Part shown: positions 45,581-57,268 of the stretch, in pieces
Position numbering within the stretch: the first letter of the stretch is position 1
Layout of the letters: each line of letters starts with the position of its first letter
Origin: Calonectria ilicicola
Taxonomy: Eukaryota; Ascomycota; Sordariomycetes; Hypocreales; Nectriaceae
DNA: 64,000 nucleotides
NCBI GenBank assembly: GCA_020809705.1
Contig: CP085828.1
Location: 3,162,001-3,226,000 of the forward strand
Direction of reading: 5' to 3'
Made by a program: the position numbers and the translations under genes
Notes under the pieces: model-generated
Told to the model about the DNA's origin: nothing
Databases searched by the model: none
What the model saw: the letters and a program-made list of their open reading frames with translations, nothing else

Positions 45581-47462
45581 ATGTGGTCCAAGACTCTCCT
45601 AGCCGTGGCGGCTCTGGCCCTCACGCCTGTCAACGCTGTCTGGCCCGTTCCCCAGGACATCTCCACCGGAGACGACGTCCTTTTCATTGACAACTCCGTC
45701 GCTATTACTTATAATGGACAATCTGTACGCTGGAACGCTCCTGGCTCCTTAACCTGCAACGCTGCGCAACACAATGCTGAGACCTTATTTGATGAACAGA
45801 TTTCTTACACCTCTGGCTATGCTCCCCCCTCCGGCTCCAACTTTAGCAGCGCCCAAATCGTCCAGGGTGGTGTATCCCGTGCTTTCGATTCCATCCTGAC
45901 CAAGAACTTCGTCCCTTGGAAGCTTCGCGAGCGCCACTCCGACTTTGAGCCCGACGTCAGCGCCAAGTGCACTTACATCAAGTCGATCCAAATCACACAG
46001 ACAGCAAAGGACTCCCCCAGCGTCTTCAAGCCTCTTGCCGGTGAGGTTGACGAGTCCTACTCGCTCAAGGTCACCTCCGACGCCAAGGTCACCATCTCGG
46101 CCAAGACTTCCACCGGTGTCCTCCACGCCCTCGAGTCCTTCTCCCAGCTCTTCTTCGCCCACTCTGACGGCACCCACTGGTACACGCCCTATGCCCCGGT
46201 CACCATCTCGGATAAGCCCAAGTACCCTCACCGAGGTGTTCTTTTCGATGTCGCCCGTTCATGGTTTGATATTGCCGACATCGAGCGCACCATTGATGCC
46301 ATGGCCTGGAACAAGATGAACCGCCTTCACCTTCACATTACTGACTCCCAGTCCTGGCCTCTGGAGATCCCCGCCCTCCCCAAGCTTGCTGAGAAGGGCT
46401 CCTACCGCAAGGGTCTCTCCTACTCCCCTGAGGACCTCAAGAACATTTACGAGTATGGTGTTGTCCGTGGTGTCGAGGTCGTCATGGAGATTGACATGCC
46501 CGGCCACATTGGTGTTGTCGAGCTGGCCTACAAGGACCTCATCGTTGCCTACAATGAGAAGCCCTACCAGTGGTGGTGTGCTGAGCCTCCCTGTGGTGCT
46601 TTCCGCCTCAACAGCTCTGATGTTTTCGACTTCCTTGACACCCTCTTCGCTGATCTCTTCCCCCGTATTTCTCCTTACACTGCCTACTTCCACACTGGTG
46701 GTGACGAGCTCAACGCCAACGACTCCATGCTGGACCCCGGTATCAAGTCCAACGACTCCAAGGTCCTCGCACCCCTCCTGCAGAAGTTCGTTGACTACAC
46801 TCACGGCAAGGTCCGCAAGGCTGGCTTGACCCCTCTGGTCTGGGAGGAGATGGTCGAGGACTGGAACGTGACCCTTGGCAAGGACGTCATTGTCCAATCC
46901 TGGCTCGGCAATGGCGCTGTCAAGACCCTGGCTGAGGCTGGCCACAAGGTCATTGACAGCGACTACAACTACTGGGTAAGCAACATCGCGTAAATTTCGA
47001 GCCTGTGAGCACAATGCTAACATACTATAATAGTACCTCGACTGTGGCCGTGGCCAGTGGCTCAACTTTGACAACGGCGAGTCTTTCCAGACCTACTACC
47101 CCTTCGCCGATTGGTGCGGCCCCGCCAAGAGCTGGCGCCTCGTCTACTCGCACGACCCTGCTGCTGGCGTCTCCGAGGAGTACGCCAAGAACGTTCTCGG
47201 TGGTGAGGTTGCCGTCTGGACCGAGACCATCGATACTACCAACCTCGACTCCCTGCTGTGGCCCCGTGGTAGCGCCGCCGGTGAGGTCCTCTGGTCCGGC
47301 CGAACCGATGCCTCTGGCCAGAACCGATCCCAGTACGATGCCGCTCCCCGTTTGGCTGAGTTCCGTGAGCGCATGGTTGCTCGTGGTGTTGGTGCTTCGC
47401 CCGTCCAGATGCCCTTCTGCACCCAGGGCAATGCCACCGAGTGCGCCCTGGTTTTTAACTAA
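45581..47462 (+). CDS. Secreted beta-N-acetylhexosaminidase, GH20
   Basis: Exons are 45581-46975 and 47034-47462, giving 607 aa. The intron has donor GTAAGC and acceptor TAG. The start ATG gives MWSKTLLAVAALALTPVNA, a typical signal peptide with cleavage expected after NA; the frame is open upstream but lies in the leader. The N-terminal GH20b domain occupies about residues 20-180. The catalytic barrel contains HRGVLFDVARSW and the acid/base pair D375-E376 in HTGGDEL. The enzyme releases terminal N-acetylglucosamine from chito-oligosaccharides and completes chitin breakdown outside the cell, both in wall turnover and in feeding. Codon third positions are strongly biased to C and G, suggesting high expression. 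AATAAA lies 98 bp past the stop (47560-47565). Confidence 0.95.
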
Positions 47463-48601
47463 GAAATGATAATATCCGATCTGTTTATTGATCTTCGTCT
47501 TGTACATATCATGAATATTTTTGGCGGATTTGTTCTCAAAAAGACGGTTGTATTTCATGAATAAATGTCTAAACTGTTATACCAATGTTTTCATATGACA
47601 ATTTAAACCTCAATTCAATTCGTGTTTGCAACCACCTTTGTTTGTTGTATGACGTAATTTGAAGGAATTATGCAAAGTTTCGGTATAACCCGCTGCAACA
47701 TGTGCATTTGAGCATCGTGTCTCAACAGGTGCCCGTCAGCACCCAATGTCATCTCTGGTCCCATGCTCAAGCCAATAGCTGAGGCTAGTTGGCGAGCTAG
47801 GAAAAGGATGGGCTGTCTCCACAGTGCTTCTTTTTGTGAAAAGCGACGGTGCGTATTTGTCGTTCTAGAGGGGAAGTGTGCATATCTCAGTATGGACACT
47901 CCCCAAAGTATATCCCAGTAGTAGAGGCAACAACACCATGCAGTCTCCACTCTAAGTAGGCTTGTAAATATCGATCATCCACGTGGGTTGTAACATAGAG
48001 ACAGAGTCTGCATACAAAGGAGGACACAAACCCATGATGTCTATCAAAGGGGAATTTTTCTTCTTTGTGAAATCCACCACATTTACGTATTGTTAGCGAC
48101 GAGAGGCAACGTTGCGTTGGTGTATCTTGTGGCAATGCGTTGTGCAAGCTTGTAGCGCTATGCCTATTTCTACCAAGGTCGCTCGTCAAGGCTTGGTTAG
48201 TGTTTTGAGGTTCAGCTGTCAGTCATACCATCCATCTTGGCTCAGCTGCTCGGGAGTATGTTCCACCGTGTCACCCTCACTAGTGGTCTTCCTTGTGTAA
48301 TCACGTGGCTGGCCTTTTAACAGCGATCGTTTCAGCTCTAAGGGAGACGATCAAACATGATTTATTATACAGGCCGGCCTGACTTCATAATGGATCGTAG
48401 ACTGCGTCTTGGGCGAGCCACCTTGCCGGCCCAATGCAAGATTGACTCCATGTATCTCAGACAACCTTTACACATGCCTATGGCGGCGTCGTGAGAAATA
48501 TGCCACTGCTGCCCCTGCTATACAGCTCTAGTTTTCATACACTCATTAAATGAGATGAGCGAACAGACAAGATTAACAAGATCTCTTATTTGACATGGTA
48601 A

Positions 48602-48624
48602 ATCGGGGCCCCGCGGGGTCCGAT
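48602..48624. repeat. GC-rich palindrome able to form a hairpin
   Basis: The core CCCCGCGGGG (48609-48618) is a perfect palindrome. Flanking bases extend pairing to ATC/GAT with one G-T pair and one bulged G. It stands out in otherwise AT-balanced DNA. No function is assigned. Confidence 0.55.
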
Positions 48625-48847
48625 GTTACAATCCAGAAGTTCGGCATGTGATAGTTAACCCTAGGCCACGCGCCACTGATGTGCAACCGCATCGCGCTCG
48701 TTGGTGGAAGCTGTATGTGCATTGCGTCATTGTTGTTGTTTTGGGGAATCAATGTGCCGTCACGTCTGGAATCCGGGGAAGACCGGGTCTTGATTCGCTC
48801 CAACATGCGGGCATGGCCTGATGAACAATTGGCAAAATTATATTTTT

Positions 48848-48886
48848 AAAAAAAAAAAAAAAAAAAATGACAATAATAATAATAAA
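48848..48886. repeat. A20 tract followed by AAT repeats
   Basis: Twenty A residues (48848-48867) are followed closely by four AAT units. This could be a microsatellite or the 3' tail of an old retroposed sequence on the + strand. I see no coding or promoter elements of a retroelement beside it. Confidence 0.6.
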
Positions 48887-50027
48887 AAGGGTTGCCGCAC
48901 GCAGGCATTTGGGCATGAAACAAAGTCTCCCCCCTCCCCAATTGGAGAAAACAATTCGAAAATAGAAACGATCAGTGATGCGGAAAGCGGTGGGCTTTTG
49001 CATGACAACCACTGGCTAAACAAGGGTTTGGAGGAGACTAGGGTCGAATCTCGTGGCCGAGTTGCCGTATAAGGAAACCTCATCGTAGGCCATCGCTGCA
49101 TGCTCCACCATGACGCCTATTTCTGAGGTTATAGTGCAGGCAATGGGGCTTAATTTTTTTTTCTTTTTTCTTTTTAGTTGTATGTACTATTATCTTGCAA
49201 GACCTCAAACTCCCAAAAGCTACCGGAGATTTAGACGCTGTAAAGGAAAACTGAGGATTTTCTGCTCCACCGTAGGATTGTCAAAATGCTTAATTCCAAT
49301 CCAAACCCAACCTACAAAACGCAATTGACGACAGCACCAAAGTTGCAGCCTCCATTATTTACCCACAGGGCTAGCCAGGTCAAAGTCCCCTTGACCCCTC
49401 TTCCACCCGGCATATCTTCCCCAAGTCCAGACTGCCCATCCCTGCTGCCCCCTGCGCTTCAAAACTTGTCCTGGCACCTCGGCAAGTCGTCGTGCAGCCC
49501 AACGTTCTGCAGAGGTCAGTCATCTGAAAGCAGCGGCCTCTCGTGCCCCCTCTTGGCCCTCGCATACGGGAATGCCTGGTGGCCCTGTACTATCCCAAAC
49601 GGGTATACGGCTCGTCCTGACGGCTCCGCTAAACCACGGTGAGAATGTGCCGCTGTGCTTCTTTTTTTCTACATCATGCGCCATTGGCTGGTCCGTCCAA
49701 CGTCACAATGGGCGCGCGCGCATGTGTGTGTGATACAATTTATGTTAGGCCGTGTCTCCGCTCCCTGGCTGATCGAGAAGGGGCTTTGTAGAATTTATCT
49801 ACTCGAGTTATCCTCCTCAAACTCGGTCTGTCTTGCAACCCAGTCGCTCCGGTTTGCCGCTGTAGTGGCCGTCTGGTCCAAACACCAAGTCGATGCTACT
49901 ATAATACCGGTTATCCCCATTGTAACCCTTATTCCCTTGATTCAATATACTATCGTATCAAGTTCACATCCTTGAAGCCTTCTGCCTTTGCATTTATTAC
50001 TTGTTGCATTCTCCTCCATTGCCAACA

Positions 50028-51763
50028 ATGGGTTTCGTTGAGGTTGTCCTTACCTCCCTCTCACTCAAGGCCGTCTTTGGCATTTGTATCGGAGCCTCCA
50101 TTCTCTGGCACCTTGTATCCCGCATCGATGAGCATATTCGTATTAGACGATTAGGAAAATATGGCCCGCGCATAGGGGGCTATTTTCCTCTAGGTAATTA
50201 CCCGTCATTGCGTACATCCAACTACATGATATACTCATATCGTCTATCACTTAGGTCTCGACCAAATATATCGAAGCATCCGCGCCACCATCAGCCATCA
50301 AAATCTCGAATTCTGGCCCCGCGAATTCTTCTATCCTGTCAACTCATGGACTTCCGAGGCCCGCATTCTCAACATGCGCATCGTCTTCACTGCTGACCCG
50401 GCAAACATCAAAGCCATCCTTGCTACGCAGTTCAGCGACTACGGCAAGGGTGAGCCGTTCCACAATGAATGGAAAGACTTTCTCGGTGACAGCATCTTCA
50501 CTACCGACGGGGCACAATGGCATGCCAGCCGCCAACTCCTCCGGCCTCAATTCACACGAGATCGGGTTAGTGACCTACACTGTTTCGAGTCGCATATGCA
50601 GACTTTTTTCCGAACCATTGCGAATGGCGGGCCACTCAATGGCGCAGACCAGGAGGTTGATATGAGGAGCGTCAATGGGAAGGTTTTGGATATTGGTGCC
50701 CTCTTCTACCGCTATTCCCTCGATGTAGCCACTGAGTTTCTTCTTGGGTGTGATGTCAAATCTATGACGTGAGTACCCAGGCTTTTAATCCCTTTTTGAT
50801 ATTGTCTTAAGTACAGTTGTGAGCTCACTTTCGTACAGATCTCCAGTCCAGGAGTTTGCTGAAGCCTTCAACGAGGTCCAGCGCATCCATAATATCATTG
50901 CCCGGATGTCCAAAGCGCAGTCATTGTACCCAAGATTCACTCTGTGGCGTAGCCTTCGCGTCATTGATCAGCTCGTCAACTTCTACATCGAGCGTGCTCT
51001 ACGTATGAGCCCCGAGGAGCTCGCAGCCAAGTCCAAGGATGACCATGGCTACACCTTCCTACACGCTCTTGCCGGCTTCACCCGCGACCGCAAAGTGCTC
51101 CGCGATCAAATCATGAGCATGCTCCTCGCGGGCAGAGATACCACTGCGAGTGTTCTTTCGTGGACGTTGTACGAGCTGGGCCGCCATCCAGAAGTCGTCG
51201 CCAGGTTGCGCAATGAGCTGCTCGACACCGTCGGGCCGACTCGAACCCCCACGTACGCGGATCTCAAGAACATGACATACCTCAAGAACATTTTGAACGA
51301 GACGCTGCGTCTTTACCCTGCGGTCCCGTTTAACGTCCGTCTGGCTCTCAAGGACACAACCCTGCCGCGCGGCGGTGGCGCTGACGGCTCTGAGCCTCTC
51401 CCCGTTCTCAAAAACACGCCCATTGCGTACTCAACCCTCGTGATGCAGCGACGCGCGGATCTGTACCCTCCGGTGTCTGACAAGTTTGCCGATCCAGACG
51501 TGTTCAGCCCGGAGCGGTGGACACACTGGCACCCCAAGCCTCACGAATACATCCCGTTCAACGCTGGACCTCGTATCTGCATTGGACAACAATTCGCGTT
51601 GACGGAGATGAGCTACGTTCTTTGCCGAATGTTCCAGAGGTATGAAAGGGTCGTTAGTTACATGCATGAGATCGACAATGGAAAGCCCCTATTGAGGGCA
51701 GATATTGTATTGGCGCCTGGCCAGGGGGTCAGAGTAGCATTTTGGGAGGCCCAGACGGACTAG
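50028..51763 (+). CDS. Cytochrome P450, CYP52/CYP539-like
   Basis: Exons are 50028-50193, 50255-50768 and 50839-51763, giving 534 aa. Donors are GTAATT and GTGAGT; acceptors are TAG and CAG. The N-terminus has a membrane anchor (about residues 8-30), so the enzyme sits in the ER membrane. The I-helix motif AGRDTT begins at residue 324, the ExxR pair is E381/R384 (ETLR), and the haem-binding loop FNAGPRICIGQQ carries the haem-ligand Cys474. The haem loop followed by FALTEMSYVL and the overall pattern resemble the fungal CYP52 clan, whose members hydroxylate alkanes and fatty acids at the terminal carbon. Substrate is inferred, not shown. It is convergent with the aminotransferase, 215 bp apart. 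Confidence 0.9.
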
Positions 51764-51978
51764 TGGGCTTTCTTTTTCTCTCTTGGAGATTGAATTTAAT
51801 GCATCAAATGTTATGAAATCCACCTTGATTGACTCTGTGATCTCCCACCAACCGTATATCCTAGACCAAATGGATGCCAGATTTCTCGGTGCTGTTGTCC
51901 AACTATCATCCCTCGTTACAATGCAAATACCATAGAATTAATGCCAAATGTGACCAATTCAACTCCTTTCAAATTCCA

Positions 51979-53851
51979 TTATTTCCGGCCAAAACTGTCC
52001 CTCACTGCGTTTCCGAATCTTCGAATGGCTTCGTTCATGTTCTCGGGAGTTGCTGCTGCATAGGTAGCTCGGAAATAAAGTCCTGGGGGGGCTTTGTCCT
52101 TTTCTGTGAGGAACCACGAGCCCCTTGCAACCAGGACGCCACCTTCGATACACGAGTTGAAAATTTCCTCTTCAATGTCCATGATGCTGCGCTCGGAGGC
52201 TTGCGGGTGCTTCGTGTGATCTACATGAAGCCACATCTGATAGCAGTACAAAGTCAGCCAGTTATTTCATTTTATTATCAAACACAGAGCAATATTTTTT
52301 TCTTGGAGTGACTTACAAACATGCCAGCTGCTGGGGGCGCCCAGCTCACAAGGTCACTCGGGAGGTGTTCCTCACAAGCCGAAAGCAGTGCATCTCGTTT
52401 CTTTGTATACTCGAGGCGCAAGTTCATGAGCCAGCGCAAGTAGCCTTCGTGGCCCCAGGTCTCATCCAGAAGTTTGTACAGAATGAGCTGCGAGAAACCA
52501 CTTGGGCCCTGACTCGCAACCTCGGCGTGGCGAACGTAGCGCTCGACAATTTGTGCAGAAGCAGTGATCCAGCCAAGTCGAGAGCCCGGAACAAGGACCT
52601 TTGAGAACGAGTCCATGCGCATGACACGCCCATCCACATCCATGCTAAGATATGAAGGGATCAGTGACGAAATAAACTCATCAACCGTATCGGGTGGAGG
52701 TACACCTGGCTGGTTTTGGCCGGTGTAGGGTTGCATCTGGAGGAAATAGTATGGCTCGTCCTCGATGATATAAAGATCGTGCTTCTGAGCCACGCGGTAA
52801 AGTTCTTTTCTTCGCTCAGTTCCCTGGGTAGCGCCCGTCGGGTTCTGCCCAGAGGGTACAGTGTAGAGGACATGAGGTTTTCGAGCTCCCCGAGCGTCGG
52901 CATCCCAGTCGGTCAACAACTTATCCATTGCTTCTGGGACGAGACCTTGTTCATCGATTTCAACTCCGAATGCCTTCACGCCCAATGGAGCGACGGTTTC
53001 GAGAGCAGTGGAGAAACTAAATGACTCTGTCAGGATCGAATCGCCTCGATCTTTATCAAGGAACATGCGCAGCGCCTCCTCCAAAGCACCCGTGCTACCA
53101 ATGGTTTGGCAGACTTGCCAGTCGGCATAAGGTGGGTCGTAGACGATTTCAGTGTGTTCAGTGAGGAACCGCATCATCTGCGCCGAACCTGTAGCTTGTC
53201 CATAGTTGAGGCCGATCGACAAGTCGTATACCCCTTCACGGTCTCGAATATCATATTTACCGATTGTTACAGTCTGGCCAGACTCGGCCGTCTCCTTTTC
53301 TGAAAAGTGAGGTACTACTGGCACCTTGAACCCAAGTTCAGCAAATGGAAACGTCTCGCTTGAGGGTAATCCACCGCCTAGGGAAATGAGACCGGGTTTC
53401 TTTAGGTGTCGTGCAGCTTGCTTCAGAGTACATGGCCCTCGTACACGGCTTTCTTGACTTAGATGACCTTAGGTTCACATTAGCGAATAAGACTTCACAA
53501 TTGCTGAGGTGAGACATACTGTCCCATCGTTTGGATTTGGATTTTCCAGCAGTCTAATCCATATCAGGAGTATGAGCTCATCAAATCTTCTTGTTAGGTG
53601 CAGCTTTCATCACTTACCGATCCTTTAAACATATCACTGTCAGAAGCCGCTGCGATTCCAGCCACGAGCTTCCCCGCCTTGGCTCTCCTTGCATTGATCT
53701 TTTCAATGGCCGATGTGCCTATATTTCTATCAAGGTGTGCCGGCCTAGAAACCGGTGCAGCCTCTGCGCTCAAGAGAGGCGATCTGGTGTGAAGTAGTCG
53801 GCCATTACAAATCGTTGCTCGAAGCCGTGCCGCTCTTATGATTGGGAGCAT
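51979..53851 (-). CDS. Aromatic amino acid / aminoadipate aminotransferase (class I, PLP)
   Basis: Minus-strand exons are 53851-53618, 53553-53520, 53467-52317 and 52236-51979, giving 558 aa. The second exon is 34 nt, and the intron after it uses an AAG acceptor preceded by a CTAAT branch. Frames join as KRWDSHLSQESR and GMFMWLHVD. The PLP lysine is K379 in DSFSKVLVPGSRLGW, NPTG is at 298-301 and DEPYY starts at about 326, a class I fold. LISLGGGLPSSETFPF is typical of the ARO8/AADAT group, which transaminates aromatic amino acids, kynurenine or 2-aminoadipate. The first 30 residues are rich in Arg and lack acidic residues (MLPIIRAARLRATI), so mitochondrial import is possible, unlike cytosolic yeast Aro8. 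The exact substrate cannot be read from sequence. Confidence 0.9.
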
Positions 53852-54761
53852 GGTGCCAAAGCAAGCTAGGAAGGCTAAACAAGAGGGCAGGGGTGTGTAT
53901 TACACAATAGACAATAGGTATGTGAGGGGAGGGGAGGGAGGAGAGGCTCAACACAGAGAGCTTCTCAGTCAGTTGCTGGACAAGTAGAAGGACAGATGAT
54001 TAGCTGACAACAATTCAAGGTGGCATTGTTTATTTGGAAGCAGCTGTCTTATCCGAGCGCGGCCTTGTACCCCGACTCTCCGATAACGAAATGCCGGTGC
54101 CGGGGCGTCTCCGCCCGTACGTAGCCGGCAGTACCCTTGACGCAATGGCCGGTCTTGGGTTTGGGGAGCCCCAAGCTACCCTAGATCCGGAGCAATGGTG
54201 TCTCCCGTGACCTTGTGCACAGCCGCCTTTTCTCGTGACCAATTATTGAGCTTTCTTCGCTTGCGTCCTCCACTGCGTTTTACTCACCGAGTGTTCGGCT
54301 TGTCGAATGTTGTGCTGCCGTCGCGGAGAGCATCGGCGTGGACTTGGGCGCGCCCTATCGCTTGAAGACGAACCCCGCAACATCACTTACATGGGGCAGT
54401 CACTGTTCCAAACTATGCAATTCGTCCTTCCTCAGCTCAACTCCACTTCCACACCGGCCCCACCTCAATTAGTTAGGGATTCCGGAATAGGGAGGCAACA
54501 ACAGACTTGACTTGTCATCATAATCATAATCATAATTTAGTGAGTTGAAACTGCCTGAATACCTATATAACTAGAGATTATACGTAGAGATGCTGCAACC
54601 AAACCGTCGCGACTACCAAGTGTGTACTGAGATAATAATAATGTCCCACCCAAAATTGAAACATTTACTCTCCTGGCCCTATCGGTTCCCTGCTTTCTGC
54701 CACAGACAATCAACAAGACTCATCACCAAACACCTACAATAAATGGTGCCAAGCGGCATTG
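53852..54761. other. Intergenic region, aminotransferase 5' side / orphan gene 3' side
   Basis: This 0.9 kb stretch holds the aminotransferase promoter and an ATAATC simple repeat at about 54519-54536. G-rich sequence at 53926-53943 falls short of a canonical four-run G4. No gene is seen. Confidence 0.5.
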
Positions 54762-55458
54762 TCAATCAAACGTATATTTGTTCACTGAAACAGTCCAGTG
54801 CGGGTTGTAATGCACCCGGTTCGCACCCGAAGATCTTGGATGCCCGCATCCGGGGATTCGCAACGTCACAGCGCTCGCCAGCATTGCCAGACACACGGCC
54901 CATGAAACATGCACCAGCATGATATATTCGGTACTTGCCCCCGTGAATCCTCCGGCCATAGCACCAATGGATACACAGGCGGCGAAAATGAATGGTTGGT
55001 TGGGGTCGCGCCGCCGTCGGCGATGAAGAAACGACGCTGTCGAACATCCAAAAACGACACAGGCCCCCATTTGCATCAGCTGGGATGTGAGAGGGGGTGG
55101 ATCGACTCGAAACGGCTTGAGCCATGCCTATTAGCATTCATGTCGAGCGTCAGCATCATGAAGATGATGGATCGAGTGGATGTTTTTATTTTTTTTCTTC
55201 TTTCTTTTTCTTTTCTGGACAGGAAGCACAGGACAGCGCAAACCGGACCCGGAATCAAAATTCTAAAGAACATACCGAGTCGGGCGGGCGAGATATTGGG
55301 TTGAGCTGGCTTATGTACGACGTCATAAACCAGGCGCTTGAGCTGGCCGGGACAAGTTCGACCAAATCGATGAGCATCTTCTGAACCGGGGCGTCATGGT
55401 CGTGCCCTTGTTCGTTGTGAGGGGAAGTCTTGCCCGGCTGTTCAATAATTGGTGACAT
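54762..55458 (-). CDS. Orphan small membrane protein (two predicted TM segments)
   Basis: The proposed minus-strand exons are 55458-55276 and 55079-54762, giving 166 aa. The intron of 196 nt has donor GTATGT and acceptor CAG with a long pyrimidine stretch, and both exons join in phase 0. The first exon starts at ATG (MSPIIEQPGKTSPHN) and ends ISRPPDS. The second contains two hydrophobic stretches (FIFAACVSIGAMAGGFTGA and MLVHVSWAVCLAMLASAVTL) separated by a short loop, and an Arg run just before the first. I do not recognise the family. The hydrophobic pattern and clean splice signals support a real gene, but the last 35 residues are unremarkable and a further intron may have been missed. Confidence 0.45.
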
Positions 55459-56429
55459 GCCATTCGAGAAGCGCGTAGCGCAACAACTTCAGTGACGATT
55501 TGAGCCTCAACATTCAAATATTTTTAATCGCTTAGCGGAAGAGGGGTCTGATATGTTTATTATAACTAGTCATCGAATGGAAGGTTGCCTCATGCGTTCT
55601 CCAAGACGCCTGCTATGAGATCCTGGTGGCCTCGGAAACACATGGCGCAATGCTGATAACTGACACCTGATCAGCATTGAGAAAATGACCGCAGTTGTAC
55701 GTTACAAAAAAGGGAATGACTCTCAAGAAACGCCCCTGTTTGGATGCATCTTTCAACCACGATGCACACATCCGTCATCCAACCTAATCTGTCTTAGAAT
55801 GTGGTTGCCTTTTATGCACCGATGCCCGAAATCAGGGCGTCGGGCTGATATTTTCAACCCAGGGCTGTGATGAGGCTGTCTAGCTGATATCTAAGAGCCA
55901 GCCACGTGGGGGCTTACATGGTTCGCGTCTGACCAAGATGGTTGCGTCTGGGCCGCATCGCAGTCCGCATCGACTTCTCCGCACGAGGCGCTGCTTACTG
56001 GTGACATCCTTGCCGCCAACCAGCTGTCTCAATGGCCCAAGAAGCCTTGCTTTGGACAAGATACTAGCATACATCTGGGGAAAGCTGTTCTTCCACGCCC
56101 AACCATCGCATCGCTTCGGCTTTTCAACTGGGGGTTGAATATGTGACCCGGCCATAACCGACCGCCAGTGCGAATTGATCGAGATGAGCCTCGTGCGAAC
56201 CAATTCGGACCATTTTTAGGCAATCCAATGGCGAGTGGCTCTTTCCAGCATGATCCCAATACATAACCTTGGGTCTTGATTATTCGGTTGGGCACTGCAC
56301 CTCATTTCACTCTCCTCCGGTTCCAATCAGTTATATTCCCCGTGCTCGCCTCGACGGCCTCTTTTCTGCCTCTTCTGATATTATCGATGATCTTCGGACT
56401 TGACTCATAGCCTGCCGATCAATATAGTC
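55459..56429. other. Intergenic region between two orphan genes
   Basis: The two flanking orphan genes are divergent, so these 0.97 kb hold both promoters. A CACGTG core lies at 55903-55908. No gene is supportable. Confidence 0.5.
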
Positions 56430-57268
56430 ATGTCGGACGATATGAGTCGCATTAGCTGGTCATATTTGCGGGGCAAGTTGGAGATATTGCCTGCAAGCCT
56501 CCTCTTGGCCTCGGCTCTGATGCTCAGCTCGCCTCAAGACCGCGATGTCCACACCATGTGAGATATATTCAAGCTCAAGTCAGAACTGAGAACTGATCCT
56601 GATTAGTACTTTGATGACATTAATCGTGTCATTCTCCGTATGCATCCTGGTCTATCGACCCATCCTCCAAGCGTACGGACACCCGCTGGCTGGACGAGGT
56701 TCATGAATGCTAACTTCCGCCCAGAGTGAACTTCCATCGCTTTGTAGCTGTTTTGGCCCTCTGTTGTATTTTACATCGGGCTTTGGGTTACTCGCGGGTT
56801 CCGAATATCACAGATGAGAAGTGGCTCAAGGAGGAGGTCATCTCATGCCTCAGACAATTCTTATTGATAGCTGCTTACGTCTGTTTCGCACTTGTCATGA
56901 CCAATCCATTCCCGGATAGAGAAATCAGACAAGGCTTGATTGACGTGGAAACAGCAAATATCCAAACCCCGGCCGTATTGGCTATCGTGGACGTGCGATC
57001 GGTACGCAACTGGGACGGTTCTTCATTACCTGAAAATATCGACCAGATCTCAAATGATGGGTCGTTGCCATTCCGTCGTTTTGGTCCCGCATCTAGCTAT
57101 TCTGGAAACTCTGAGTCAGACATCAGCTTGTCCTCATTGAATAATCGAGTGAATTCAAGCTTTGCTCTGGATGTATTCCGGTGGAGTGCCGCTGCGAACC
57201 AGACGGATTCAGTACGAGAATCGGACACTTCAACTGAAGTCCAGACTGATATCTATGAGCGGCGATAG
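56430..57268 (+). CDS. Orphan membrane protein (four predicted TM segments)
   Basis: Proposed exons are 56430-56557, 56607-56672 and 56725-57268, giving 245 aa. The 49- and 52-bp introns have donors GTGAGA and GTACGG and acceptors TAG and CAG; all frames join cleanly (VHTITLMTL, ILQAVNFHR). Four hydrophobic segments lie at about residues 18-34, 44-62, 70-88 and 110-130. The C-terminal 110 residues are hydrophilic and Ser-rich, ending EVQTDIYERR. I do not recognise the family; a small integral membrane protein with a long cytosolic tail is what can be seen. Three consistent exons that each continue the hydrophobic pattern make a real gene likely. Confidence 0.6.

Larger units (their letters stand above)
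47463..50027. other. 2.6 kb intergenic region, hexosaminidase / P450
   Basis: No gene is supportable. The region contains two E-box cores (47980-47985 and 48302-48307), a GC-rich hairpin (48602-48624) and a run of 20 A with a following AAT repeat (48848-48886). The last 700 bp lead into the P450 gene and probably hold its promoter. Confidence 0.5.

Noticed and set aside
46259..47074. Long open frame antisense to the hexosaminidase
   Set aside because: Same cause: C/G-ending codons on the sense strand remove stops from the antisense frame. No recognisable protein.
45581..53851. Hexosaminidase, P450 and aminotransferase as a biosynthetic cluster
   Set aside because: No backbone synthase, transporter or pathway regulator lies among them, and their functions are not linked; proximity alone is not enough.
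53926..53943. G-rich tract as a possible G-quadruplex
   Set aside because: Only three runs of three or more G are present; the fourth is GG, so it does not meet the canonical pattern.
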